Shown in pieces: positions 45,686-56,797 of a stretch of 64,000 nt of DNA. Position numbers and translations under genes: made by a program. Under the pieces are notes generated by a model that saw only the letters and a program-made list of their open reading frames with translations, was not told the DNA's origin and made no database searches. The stretch's first letter is position 1; each line of letters begins with the position of its first letter. This DNA is from Cycas panzhihuaensis (Eukaryota; Cycadophyta). The stretch is taken from NCBI GenBank assembly GCA_023213395.1, contig CM041465.1, positions 229,345,741 through 229,409,740 on the forward strand. The letters run 5' to 3'.

Positions 45686-46800
45686 CCTAGCATGTCACTT
45701 GAAAAAGACTTTATATGGCTAAGGCATGCTCTAAGAGCTTAGTACTCCAAGATTGATCAGTATTTTTAAATAATGAGTTTTAGAAGTTTCTAACTAATCC
45801 AAACCTGTATATCAAAGTCGAAGATGATTAGTCAATCATCTTTGTGGTTTTGTATGTGGACGATCTTGTGATCTCAAGTAATAATATCTCAAAGGCTGAA
45901 GACCTAAAGAATGATCTCAAGAAAACATTTGAGATGATAGATCTTGGATTACTCCACTACTTTTTGGAGTGGAAGTGTGGAAAAAGCTTAGAAAAGTCTT
46001 CATTTCATAGGCTAAGTATGCATGGAAAATTTTGAAAAAATTTAGAATGGAGAACTATAAACTTGCCTCAATGCCCATAGAGACAGGTTTGAAATTAATG
46101 CATTTGGATGATGGAGACCAAATAGATGGAATGATGCATAGGCAACTAGTTGGTAGCTTGATCTATTTGACTACAACTAGGTCTAACATATACTTCGTAG
46201 TTGGTATGGTGTCAAGGTTCATGGCAGAGCCAAGGTAGAGCCATTAGAAAGCTACAAAGAGGATCCTTAGATATTTGCAGGGGACACTATATTATGGATT
46301 AAAGTTTATCCAAATCAACAAATTTTGACTAGAGGGGTCTTCAAATCCTAATTAGGCTAGATGTGCTAATAGTAGAAGGTCCAATTTAGGGTATTGCTTT
46401 AGTTTAAGTTCTATTGTTGTCACTTGAAGCAACAAGAGGTAAGCAAATGTTACATTGTTATCTATTGAAGAAGAATACAAAGTTGTTGCAACAACTTGTA
46501 AGGCCATTTGGTTGAAAGAGGTCCTAGGTGATTTGGGATTTCATTAGGATGAGGCAACTACTTTGTAGACAATCAAAGTACTTCGAAGATTGCCAAAAAA
46601 TTGATGTTCCATACTTGTACCAAATAGATCGAGGTGCATCATCATTTCATCCAAGACCAAATCCAAAATGAAGAATTTGAGCTCTTACACAAACCTACTG
46701 AAGAGCAGCTAACAGATATTCTCACCAAACCATTAGCTAGAAACAAGTTTGACAAATACAAAATTTATATCGACATTAAAGGCAATGATGTAAACATTAA
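45686..46800 (+). pseudogene. pol: pol of copia E, second segment (reverse transcriptase end, RNase H)
   Basis: Resumes inside reverse transcriptase (CHLKKTLYG). YVDD is intact at 45853-45864. It then runs through the RFRMENYKLASMPIETG-type segment and RNase H to KPLARNK near 46740, with numerous stops. The reverse transcriptase N-terminus is missing because of the L/E junction deletion. Confidence 0.87.
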
Positions 46801-46807
46801 GGGGGAG
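46797..46807 (+). other. Polypurine tract of copia E
   Basis: ttaagggggag directly before the 3' LTR. Confidence 0.75.
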
Positions 46808-47122
46808 TATTAGATTAATGTTTACATTAGGTTAATGGTCAATTAGAATTTTTGGAGAGTTGTAGGGTCATCACTAGTTTGGTGACACTTGTCTAGGAAT
46901 TACACTAAGTCTTTAATAGACACATGACATGTGTTAGGGCAATCACAAGTTAATTTTGCACAGTTGTTAATCCCATTTGTATATATGTATATATTGGTTT
47001 GTACATAGTGTATTGATCATTCTGAATGAATGAGAAATCCTGTTTTGAAGGTAGACCAATTCGACCTAAGAAATCATGTTACAATTTCATATTAGTTCTA
47101 TTCGTTCCTAGATCAAATTAAC
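46808..47122 (+). repeat. 3' LTR of copia E
   Basis: TATTAGATTAATG to ATCAAATTAAC; matches 35685-36001 with obvious divergence. The final A lies at 52257, after F. Confidence 0.92.
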
Positions 47123-47306
47123 TGTTGGACAAACTCACTGATCAAAGAGAGAATTGATTCAATTCTTATTCATGATGTAAGTACATATATACTAATAGGG
47201 TTTGTAACCACCCTGGAACTAACAAATAATCGAAGTGTATTAACAGTCACTTAAGGATACATAAGACATTAACTTATGACTTAGAATAAAACATTATTTT
47301 CTAACA
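47123..47306 (-). repeat. 3' LTR of copia F (184 bp)
   Basis: Plus-strand TGTTGGACAAACTCA to TTTTCTAACA; matches 52066-52251 apart from about nine substitutions and a 2-bp indel. Confidence 0.94.
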
Positions 47307-47319
47307 CCCTCTCTTAATG
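47307..47319 (-). other. Polypurine tract of copia F
   Basis: Minus strand cattaagagaggg just before the 3' LTR. Confidence 0.7.
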
Positions 47320-47321
47320 TT

Positions 47322-50300
47322 TTATCCAACTAGTCCTGTTTTGTCTCTAAGAATTTGTAATTTGCTTTTCCCTAGTGGTTTTGTCAACATATCAGCTACT
47401 TGTTCATTTGTGGGACAATAGACAAGATCTATTTCTTTATTTTGAACCTTTTCCCTAATAAAGTGTTGAACTTCAATGTGTTTAGTTCTAGCATGGAATA
47501 CTAGATTTTTGGTGAGCTTGATTATACTCTGATTGTCGCAGTAAAGAGTCATTGCAGATCTTTGAGGAGCTTTCGGGTCTTCCATTAGTTGTCTTAACCA
47601 AACTACTTCTACTGCAATGCTAACGACTGATTTATATATTGCTTTAGTTGACGATAGTGCTACTGTGGATTGTTTTTTATTGCACTAGGAGATTGGTGAT
47701 GATCCTAGGAAGAAGCAATATCCACTGGTTGACTTTCTTTGTTCTTTATCACCTACCCAGTCTGAATCACAGAATCATATTAATTGACCTAATGTTTGCT
47801 TTGGAAACATTAGCTTCAATTCAGTTGTTCCTTTGAGATATCTCAAGATTCTTTTTCCAGCATTCTGATGTCTTATCTTTGGCTCATGCATATATCTTAA
47901 TATTAGACTCACATCATATGAGATATTAGGTTTGGTTAATGTGAAATAGATGAGACTTCCAACAAGTTGTCTATATAACGTAGCATTAAAGCAGGGTTCT
48001 CCTTCAACTGACACTAAATTATAGTTTACTTCCATGAGAGTAGAGCAAGGATTGCACTCTTCCATTCTAAACTTCGTCAGCAAATCTTTGATATATTTGC
48101 TTTGACACAAGGTAACTGAACCAGTTTGCTATTCAATTTGGATCTCTAGGTAATAGTTGAGAAGTTTGAGTTCAGTCATCTCAAATTTCTTTTCCAATTG
48201 CTTCTTTATATCAGATAATGATTCGTTATCATCACCTGTGAGGATCATGTCATCTACATAAACTGCTATTATGCTTATTGCTCCATTTCTATTTTTTATA
48301 TATAAACTTGAATCTAAGCTACCCCTTCTGAACCCATTTTCGCTAAGATGACTATCCAATTTAGTATACCATGCACGAGGAGCTTGTTTCAAACCATATA
48401 GAGCCTTTTTTAACTTGCATACCAAATGCTCTTGTCCTTTTCTGATGTAGCCTTCTAGTTGGAACATATACACCTCTTCTTCTATTTCTCCATTCAAAAA
48501 GGCACTTTTCATGTCTAGCTGAAATATTTTCTAATTTCTTTGAGCTGCCAGGGCTATGACTGTTCTTACTGTGTTTAATTTGGCCAATGGAGACAAGGTT
48601 TCTTCATAGTCTATCCCTGTAGTTTGGGTATATCCTTTTGCAACCAATCTGGCCTTGTGTTTCTCAATCTTTCCATTAGGATCCCTTTTTATTTTATATA
48701 ACCATTTGCAGTTTACAACTGATTTATTTGATGGTAGATCCACTAGTTCCCAGGTTTGGTTTTTGTTTATTGAATTTATCTCATCATCCATGGCCTTCTT
48801 CCATTATGTATGATCTTTGGCTTCAGAAAAGGATTGTGGCTCTATACTACTAAATAAGGCCCTTGGCTTTTGGCTTCTGGTTCTATGAGGAAATATCTCA
48901 CCTTTACTTTCTTCTATAGTTTTGAGATACCATCTGGGGACCCTTTTTTCTTCAACATTTCTTTCTTCAGAGGGGTCTTCTTCAATGGTGGAGTCTAAGT
49001 ACAATTCCTGGGATGAAGTGGATCCTTCTAAGATTTCTTCTGAGGTTATGTCTGGTTCTTCTTCTGCAGAATTGCTTGGTGGAGCTGCTTGAGGTATCCT
49101 TTCTATTTCTTAAATTTTACTTGTATTTTCTTCTTTGTCTTCCTCATTGAAGACAACATCTCGACTCACATAAACTTTATTAGTTTTGGGATCTATACAC
49201 TTGTATGCCTTCAAACTTTTGTTGTATCCTACCATGATGTATTCCAGACTTTTGAATCTAGCTTAGTTCTTTTCTTATCTGGGATATGAACAAAGGCTTG
49301 GCTTCCAAATACCTTCAGATGGCTTATGTCAGGCTTCCTTCCTGACCATGCTTCTTCTGGAGTGTATCATTCTATTGCCTTGGTTGAACTTCTATTTAGT
49401 AAATAGCAAGTTGTACTAACTGCTTCGGCCCAATATGACTTTGGAACATTTTTCCCATGCATCATGTTCCTTGCCATTTCCACCATTTCCCTATTTTTCC
49501 TTTCTGCAACCCCATTGGATTGGGGTGTGTAGAGAGTTGAGAATTGTCTTTGTATTCCTCTAGATTTGCAATACTCCAAAAATTCTTTGGAGATATATTC
49601 ACCTCCATTGTCGGACATTATGCATTTGATTTTGGTATTAGTTTCTAGTTTTGTTTTAGCTTTAAATTCTTTAAACATATCAAAAACTTCAAACTTAGTA
49701 TGCAAAAAATAAACCTAGGTTTTTCTGGTCAGATCATCTATGAAAGTAAGAAAGTATCTACTTCCATTTATGGAGTGTGGAGTGAAAGGACCACACAGAA
49801 TTGTATGTATCAACTCTAATTTTTCTTGGGCCCGTCACTTACTTTCTTGAAATGGTTGTTTGTGTTTACCAAATTGACACCCTTTACAAATGAAATTATT
49901 TGATGTGAAGTGAGGCAAACCATTCACTAAGTTTTTCTTCTCCATATTTTTTAATTTTTCTATGGGAAGATGACCATACTTCAAATGCCACATTTTCTCA
50001 TTAAGACTTATAGTAGCACAAGCTTTTACATCAGGCAAAATGGGGTGGGATAACAGCCTATACAGGCCATTGCTTTCAACCCGTTTTGCAATTACATTCC
50101 CATTGTTCTTCATTAAGGATGTAACGAAAACCCTTTTCATCAAACACAGTGCTTAAACCCTTCTTTTTGAGTTGAGAGACAGATAGGAGATTCATTTTTA
50201 GACCTGGCACCAGAAGTACATTTCTGATTTTTTCAATTCTATCTTTTATTTTAACTGCAACAGTTCCAATTCCTTTAATTTCAAGGGAGTATTTGTCTCC

Positions 50301-50400
50301 CAATTCTACTGATTTGCTGGTCGTGTAGGGTTGTAAAATCTCGAACCATTCTTCTTGACCCATCATATGACGTGACACTCCTGAATCTATGTACCATATG
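47322..50400 (-). pseudogene. pol: pol of copia F
   Basis: Minus strand order: protease (WYIDSGVSRHMMG near 50370-50400, DSG intact); GAG-pre-integrase with WHLKYGH and CKGC (49880-50000); integrase with SDNGGEY and NGVAER intact (49500-49620); linker; reverse transcriptase (about 48130-48790) with YVDD intact at 48249-48260; RNase H to about 47322, with YCDNQS near 47540. Breaks: a few stops (for example near 48530 and 48127), and frameshifts near 50090, 49700 and 47770. It is the most complete pol in the window. Confidence 0.93.
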
Positions 50401-51372
50401 TCTTTGTCCTAGACGCTTGCTGTGAGTGCCACAACAAACACAATTTCTTCCTCTTCATCGTGATCATCATCGCCTTCTTGTTCTTTGCTATAGTTTCCCA
50501 TTGGCTTCTTCCCTCTCTGGATGTTTGCTTTCTTGCACTGGTATGGGTAGTATCCTGATTTTCCACAATGGTAACATATATCAAAGGTTTTGCAAGAATT
50601 AACAAAGTGACCAATCTTACCACAAGAGTAACAAATCTTCGATGGTGTGTTGTGGCCTCATCCTCTTGAGTCTTTCCAATGTCCTCATGATGAAATACGA
50701 GTTTCTAGAGCTTTTCCTCTTCCTCTACTTTGCCCTCTAGATCTCAGACTTAATTTGGAAGCAAATGTGTCCTCAAGGTCTCCCACATCTTCGTACCGCT
50801 TGTTTCTTTGCTCCTGTTGGAGTAAGAGTCCTATCAAGGTGGCCATTGTCATAGTTGCTATTTGATTTGCATTAGTGATGGTGTTTATTGTAACATCAAA
50901 TGACTTGGGCAGTTTGCTAACCACCAATTCCACTAATTCCTGATCTGAGATTGGATCACCTGCACTAGCCATATCATTTTTTAGTGAAATCACCTTATGT
51001 AAAAATTCTATGATTGTTTCTGACTCCTTCATGTGGAGTTTGAATAATTCTTCTTTATGAGCTATTATCTTAGCTCTATTGCCCATACAAATTCTCTAGA
51101 TATTTCCAATTGCTTTGGGTGGAATAAAGACTTTCTACATAAATAAGAAGAGGGTCAGTTATTGATAGTTTTAATATTATGACTCCAGTACTATCCCTTT
51201 CTTCCCAATTAGTTTTGGCATCACCTACATCTTGAGGTTTAGCTTCATTTCCAATAGCAATTTGCCAGACATTTTTTTCCCTAAGGAGGGTTTCTATCTT
51301 AATCTTCCATATGCGATAATTATTATTAGTGAGTTTGTCACTTTTGGATAGGGCTAAGATGGAGGACATCAT
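50401..51372 (-). pseudogene. gag: gag of copia F
   Basis: ATG at 51372 (MMSSILALSKSDKL). N-terminal gag with YRIWKIKIETLL, UBN2-type capsid (LPKSFDVTINTI near 50900), an Arg/Gly-rich basic segment, and two zinc knuckles in tandem: CYSCGKIGHFVNSC intact near 50590-50635 and CYHCGKSGYYPYQC near 50540-50580, whose His is Tyr. A frameshift lies near 51080. Two knuckles link it to A. Confidence 0.9.
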
Positions 51373-52045
51373 TCTTAAGCCAAAAATATGATTCTTGATG
51401 CCCTAGGCCATACGATTGTACAGATTTCCGTATGTACGGAAGTTGTACAAATGCAGATGAAGCGTACCTTGAATGAAAGCTTGTTCAGAGGCGAACTAGG
51501 ATCTGCACTCAGATTTGAGATCTAACTTCAAACAAAGGAGAAATCAGCCCTGAAAGCCAAATTTTGTGGCTAGGGTTCTAGAGTAAAATTGCTTATTTTG
51601 ATTGAAATAGCCACAAATAATTTCGAAAAAGACTTCAAATGTGATCAAAATCCAAGGACAGATCTTTTACATCCAATCTTCAATGAAAAAAATGAAGAAA
51701 AATTAAGATTTTTCACTGTATTTCCTCTCTTCTACGCAAACCTGATTTTGGCTGAAAACTCAATAAAAATGACCTCAGATGGACTTGCCAAAAACGGAAA
51801 ACTTGCTCAAAATGTCGTGATCTATATTCTGGCCAAGTTTCATGTCAATCTGAGAACTTTGAAAATTTTGACTGTACGGTTGTACGGATGTGTACTCTGG
51901 CATTGTACGGAAACAATCTGGAGTCCTTTCTGCCTTTGAGTGGCTTAGCACATCCCTTTTTAACCCTTCTGGCTTCCTTTCAGATTCTTTGACCTTTCCT
52001 TGGTCTGGTCTAGCTTCAGGGCATTCTTCTTCTTCAATAGGTCAA
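51373..52045 (-). other. Leader of copia F
   Basis: About 670 bp. It contains a palindromic hairpin TTCCGTA-tg-TACGGAA at 51428-51443 flanked by GTAC, and further GTACGG motifs near 51880-51910. The 116-codon plus-strand ORF at 51589-51939 is antisense and shows no domain. Confidence 0.65.
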
Positions 52046-52051
52046 GGTATC

Positions 52052-52063
52052 CTGCTCTGATAC
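52052..52063 (-). other. Primer-binding site of copia F
   Basis: Minus strand TGTATCAGAGCA, next to the LTR; one base lacking compared with TGGTATCAGAGC. Confidence 0.8.
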
Positions 52064-52065
52064 AA

Positions 52066-52251
52066 TGTTGGACAAACTCAATGATCAAAGAGAGAATCGA
52101 TTCAATTCTTATTCATGATGTAAGTACATATATACTAATAGGGTTTGTAACCACCCTGGAACTAACAAGTAACCAAAGTTTATTAACGGTCACTTAAGGA
52201 TACAGAAGACATATTAACTTATGACTTAGGATAAAACATTATTTTCTAACA
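52066..52251 (-). repeat. 5' LTR of copia F (186 bp)
   Basis: Matches 47123-47306; flanked by TSD TTAAC at 52252. Confidence 0.94.
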
Positions 52252-52257
52252 TTAACA

Positions 52258-52984
52258 CACTTATCCCAATGGAAACAGGAACAAAATTATCAACTCAAGA
52301 TGAAACGATGCAAGTAGATGGCACTTTGTATAGACAACTAGTTGGAAGTTTAATCTGTTTGACTATAACTAGACCTAATATTGCTTATGCGGTAGATATG
52401 GCATCGAGGTTCATGCCAGAACCAAAACAAAGCTATTAGAAAACTATAAACAAGATTTTGACACACTTGTAGAGAACTCTGTAATATGGGCTCGAGTTCA
52501 CTCATAACAACTTCAAGTCGGAGCGGCTTTGTGATTCAGATTGGAATGGATGCATTGCCAAGTACTATTTCAATTTTAGATCAATTGTGGTAACTTGGAG
52601 CAACAAGAAGTAACCTATGTTTCCATTTCATTAGCTGAAGTAGAGTACAAGACTATAATTGGCACATCACACGAAGCCATTTGATTAAGATAGATTCTTG
52701 GTGATTTAGGTCTTTATTAGGAATGTGCTACAAAATTGTATTGTGATAGCTAGAGTCCACTAAAGATAGCCAAGAATCTAGTGTTTTATACGCGCACCAA
52801 ACACATCAAGGTGCATTGTCGCTTTATTAGATATTAGATCTAGAATGCATAGATTGAGTTGATATGCAGGCATACCAACGAACAGTTGACAGACATCTTC
52901 GCTAAACTACTAGCATGAGATAAATTTAAAAAGTTTGGAAATGGTATTGGTGTAAACACTAATGAAGTAGATATTAAGGCAAAG
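52258..52984 (+). pseudogene. pol: pol of copia D, second segment (RNase H)
   Basis: Continues D after E with LIPMETGTKLS, then RQLVGSLICLTITRPNIAYAV and RNase H (CDSDWNGC near 52530), ending near 52940. Multiple stops and frameshifts. Confidence 0.88.
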
Positions 52985-53028
52985 TGTTAGAATTAATATT
53001 TACTTAGGTCATAACTTAATGTTATAAG
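52985..53028 (+). repeat. 3' LTR of copia D, first 44 bp
   Basis: TGTTAGAATTAATATTTACT, matching 17093 onward; G interrupts it after ataag. Confidence 0.75.
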
Positions 53029-53489
53029 TGTTAGAACCTTTATGTTTTATCGTTATATATGTATTTTGCAATTTACACCTAATGTGTAAGTGTGCACTTC
53101 TTTCCAGTGATGTAACATGTAATTTAAAGGGTCAAAGATCCGTTCCCCCCCTCTTTTGAGAATTCAAATATACCTACCAAGCTCATGCATGTTCGACACT
53201 TGTCAACACGTGCAGTGACCTTGAGGGGATCTCCCATTTATATATAGAGACCATTGTCTCCTGTATTATGATAATTGAGAGGCGATTATATTGTTATGCT
53301 ATTTAGATTATTCAAGGATTATTAGAGAGTAGATCAATTGTATCTCCTCCATGTTCATATGCGCTTAATGTGCATGTGATCTATTTCTTGTGAGTTGATC
53401 TTCTCTTCTATTGTCCTCTATTCTTCAACTAGATCTATTTCTCACTTTTATGTCAAATCTTTCTTTATTTGATATCAAAGATTTCTTTA
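53029..53489 (+). repeat. 5' LTR of copia G (461 bp)
   Basis: TGTTAGAACCTTTATG to TTTCTTTA. TATATATA at 53239-53246. A second primer-like copy (tttgatatcaaag) lies 22 bp before the primer site. Confidence 0.88.
53239..53246 (+). promoter_or_regulatory. TATA-like box in LTR G
   Basis: TATATATAGAGACCA; LTR L has tatatatagagacaa at the matching place (39660). Confidence 0.55.
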
Positions 53490-53492
53490 TTT

Positions 53493-53504
53493 TGGTATCA
53501 GAGC
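53493..53504 (+). other. Primer-binding site of copia G
   Basis: TGGTATCAGAGC, perfect Met-tRNA-type site. Confidence 0.9.
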
Positions 53505-55149
53505 TTTGTGTTGAAGATCCATTTGAAGGCAAGCTAGTTTTTGCTTCTCTTTGGTGATGACCTTCGCCATATGAAGAGGGAGGATTTGTTTCATACTCAG
53601 TTCTCAAGTTTGAAGATAAAATTTTCAAAATTTTTTTAAGGGTTGAATACTGAAAATAAATTGCAATTTTTTGTGGAGATATAGGGTATGTACAACAAAA
53701 AAAAAAAAAAAAAAATCCATTGTGGCTATCTAATTAGCTAATTGCAGGACTGTGAAGAAATTTTTTTTTTGCTCTACTCCTTGTGGCTCCTCCACTATGG
53801 GGCGACTCTATCTCTCCTTTGGCATTTTTTTTTGCTTGTTGTCTATTATTGGGTCATGGATGCCCTATCCATTACTTATGGTTAGGTGCTCTCATGCACA
53901 ACTCTATTATCCCCCCATTCGTTCCATAGTCCCATTGAATCGTAACAGTGTGTTGCTCTATTTGTGAGTTGCGAGCTCTGTGGTTTTGTGCCCTCCCATG
54001 GCAGGTTCGTGACAGTCAAGTCCTATTCCTTCATGGTCCTGCACCCTTGCAAACATCATCAACACTCCAAATTGTAAGAAAAACCGCCCATAACAATGAA
54101 AATCATGAAAATTCTATCACTCAGCCGCTGCCACAACCATCAATTGAAATTTTTGATTTCTCATCTAAAGTTAAAAACTTTAGTTTATGTATTGTGGAAT
54201 ATTCTCAGGAATATTTCACATTACATTTTAGGTCTCTTTTTCAAAGTTTTTCAAAAAGCACCTTTTTTTTAATTGTTTTTTCTTTGAAAAAAAAATCCAC
54301 TGTTGTTTTTTTGTGTGAAAATCACACACTCAAGCACAAAAAAAATTGCATGTCATTTTGGTGATTAAAACACCAAAAAATTTTTGCCTTTTTTGCTCTT
54401 AAAACAAAAAATTTAAACATTTCTACTCATTAGGCTCCTTGTGTGGTGTCCTAAATCAAGCCTACTAAAGTAAAAAATGCCAAAAACGTAAGCAAGATCA
54501 ATAAAAATCAATATTTTTTGGTGTGTGGGAGGATCAAATTTTGATCCTAGATGTCTTCTTCATGTCTTGGCATCATTAAATTTCATTTTTCGCATTAAGG
54601 GAGGAACCATTCAAGCACTTCATCTTCTTTCAAGCAGCATTTTTGGTGACAAATGAGTAATATCTTCATCATTTGAGACATTGAGAATACATTGGATAAA
54701 TTCCAAAACCACTTTAACCAACCTTTTAATCACTTCAAAACATTAAAAATTTTAAACACTTAAGTGGTGAGGCTCGAAAAAGGTCATCAACCTTGCCTCA
54801 TTGTCTTAAGCTTGGTGCATTCCCTAGGGGACTAATCGGCCATACGACCAATGCACGACAAGTAAGACTACTTGTGGCGAGGCTCGAAAAGGGTGTTATT
54901 AGAGTTGTGAACTTTAAGGAAAGCACAGTATGTCATTTAGATCAATCTTGTCTCATTTGTACTAAAATTGATTATTTGACCAACTGTTGGATCTCATTTA
55001 GATTAGGCTTAGATGACTTGAGAATAAAACCCTCTACATTATCTTCATAATATTTAGGTATTGGATCTCTTCTATAGATCAAGGCTATTATTGTGCTTGC
55101 AAGTGGAAGCGACATAACTCAATAGTTTTAAAGGTCATTTTGTGGCAAC
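53505..55149 (+). other. Leader of copia G
   Basis: 1.6 kb, colinear with the L leader in its second half. It holds the GGCnCC-type motif (54433-54451), the long hairpin box (54805-54866) and twin hairpins (54991-55003, 55064-55080). The GCATGG hairpin position (near 54923) has decayed. The 138-codon ORF at 53948-54364 has no match in L and no domain. Confidence 0.75.
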
Positions 55150-56127
55150 ACGGTTGCATCTATGCTTAATGCTAGTACCATCAAACTCTCTAGAAGTGAA
55201 AACTTTTCAACATGGAAGAAACTAGCTAAAAATCTATTGAAAATGAACGAGTTGTGGGGATATGCGAGTGGAAAAATCATCAAACCAACACATACTCCCA
55301 ATCTTGCAAATGTAAACAACCCAACTCCTGCAAATCTAATAGCACTTGTAGCATTCAATGTCAAAGACGAGGTTGCATTGGCATTTATTCATTTATCTAT
55401 AAATGATAATGTAGATCAGAATATTGATTTAGCTACTACTTCTAGAGAAGCTTGGGATATCATTTTATTAGTATATGAAACACGAGATGATGCTCATATT
55501 GTAATGCTAAAAGTTAAATTGTTTAGCTTACAATTTGTAGCCCATGGCGGCATATTTATCCTCTGTAAAAACAATCAACAATCAATTAATTGCAGTTGGT
55601 AAATCAGCCTCAAATGAAAATCTAATAACAATTACTATTCATGCTCTTCCAAAGGATTATAATGGCTTCATCTCTGACATTTCCTGCAATGGCACATTAT
55701 CAACCTTGACTTTTAACGAGCTGGAGAAACTTTTGTTACAAGAAGAGGAGATTTACTCCCATCAAAATGAAGCAAGATCATTGGGTGATTTCATTGCAAA
55801 GCATACGGGTAAACAACCATTGATGCCCAAGCAGAAATTTCAAAAGAAATTTGATAACGTTAACCTCAATGGTGGAAAGTCAAAATTAGTCACCTAGCAT
55901 TATTGTGGCAAAGTTTGACACATTCAACCAAAATGCAAGAAGAAACAAAGTAACATGTGTCAACAGCAACAACAACAACAAATCCTACATGGACCAAATT
56001 GAGGTAGATTTCAAGAAGGTCGATGTGGCAACTAACGTGGGACATTTCATGGTGGCAACCAAGGCCACACTACATAGTTTAATCAAAATGATAAAACATT
56101 TTGTGCCTATGATGATTGCAAAACTGA
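55150..56127 (+). pseudogene. gag: gag of copia G
   Basis: The start codon used by L is ACG here (55150-55152); the next ATG is at 55162. The capsid-like region is close to L. A frameshift lies near 55540-55550 and a TAG near 55895. The zinc knuckle reads HYCGKV-stop-HIQPKC, so its first Cys is a stop and a Gly is lost. A Gln-rich linker follows at 55960-55985. H interrupts the frame after KTDN. Confidence 0.88.
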
Positions 56128-56132
56128 CAACA

Positions 56133-56636
56133 TGTAGCATTCCTTTCCTTTTGTCTAGGCGACTTCATAACCCAATGTTTATTTAGTAGTCTAGCTAACT
56201 TATGGTAAATGTTGTTATTATTATTTTTGGCCAATTTCATAGTATTCTCTAGCCAACCTTGTTTTCTTGTTTTGGCCAACTTCCATCCTCTTTGCTAGCC
56301 GAGCTCCCTAAGCCCTTTTCACCTGCCTATTTACAGAAATCCTCGACCCTATTTTAGGAAATCTCAGGCGATTTTGGGCTACTACATTTTTAGCCTTAAG
56401 GGCTATAGTTTTAGAGGACACCTCATCTCAAAGAGGAAGCCAACATCAGGTGTTTCACTTGTAAGTTTTGTACATCATATTTACTATATTTTAATTGATA
56501 TCTTTAGTCCATTTCATATAGCATAGCAATGAGTACCATATATTGCATCATTTTATTATATAGTTTGCATACTTCTTCCCTATTTTGCATATTTTGTTCT
56601 ATTTTCCTATCTTTTCTCCTTTGTGCAATCGCTTCA
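56133..56636 (+). repeat. 5' LTR of gypsy H (504 bp)
   Basis: TGTAGCATTCCTTTCC to AATCGCTTCA. Confidence 0.94.
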
Positions 56637-56638
56637 AG

Positions 56639-56650
56639 TGGTATCAAAGC
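56639..56650 (+). other. Primer-binding site of gypsy H
   Basis: TGGTATCAAAGC two bases after the LTR. Confidence 0.88.
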
Positions 56651-56797
56651 CTTGTTTTGAAGCCATCCTTAGGGAAGATGCTATGCCTTATAGCAATTAA
56701 AATTGGTAAAAGACAAAAAAAAAAAAAAAAAATTCCCCTTCCTCCCTTTTTCCCCTAAACGGAGCTAAGATTAGGGAGGACTCTTCAACAAAGCAAG

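Larger units (their letters stand above)
47123..52251 (-). mobile_element. Ty1/copia element F (minus strand, best preserved)
   Basis: Short LTRs (184 and 186 bp) and a perfect TSD TTAAC (47118-47122, 52252-52256). The inside reads on the minus strand: primer site, leader, gag, pol. The LTRs are about 95% identical by eye. Coding regions have fewer breaks than any other element here. Confidence 0.95.
35685..52257 (+). mobile_element. Ty1/copia element E (inserted in reverse transcriptase of D)
   Basis: LTRs at 35685-36001 and 46808-47122 (last base at 52257, displaced by F). The flanking 5-mers aactg and cactt match at three of five positions. Colinearity of D across them supports a decayed TSD. 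L interrupts integrase at 39447. F is inserted one base before the 3' LTR end. Its gag region is unrecognisable. Confidence 0.88.

Noticed and set aside
51589-51939. 116-codon plus-strand ORF
   Set aside because: Antisense to the F leader, no recognisable motif.
53948-54364. 138-codon ORF in the G leader
   Set aside because: Not readable in the colinear L leader and includes homopolymer runs; treated as chance.
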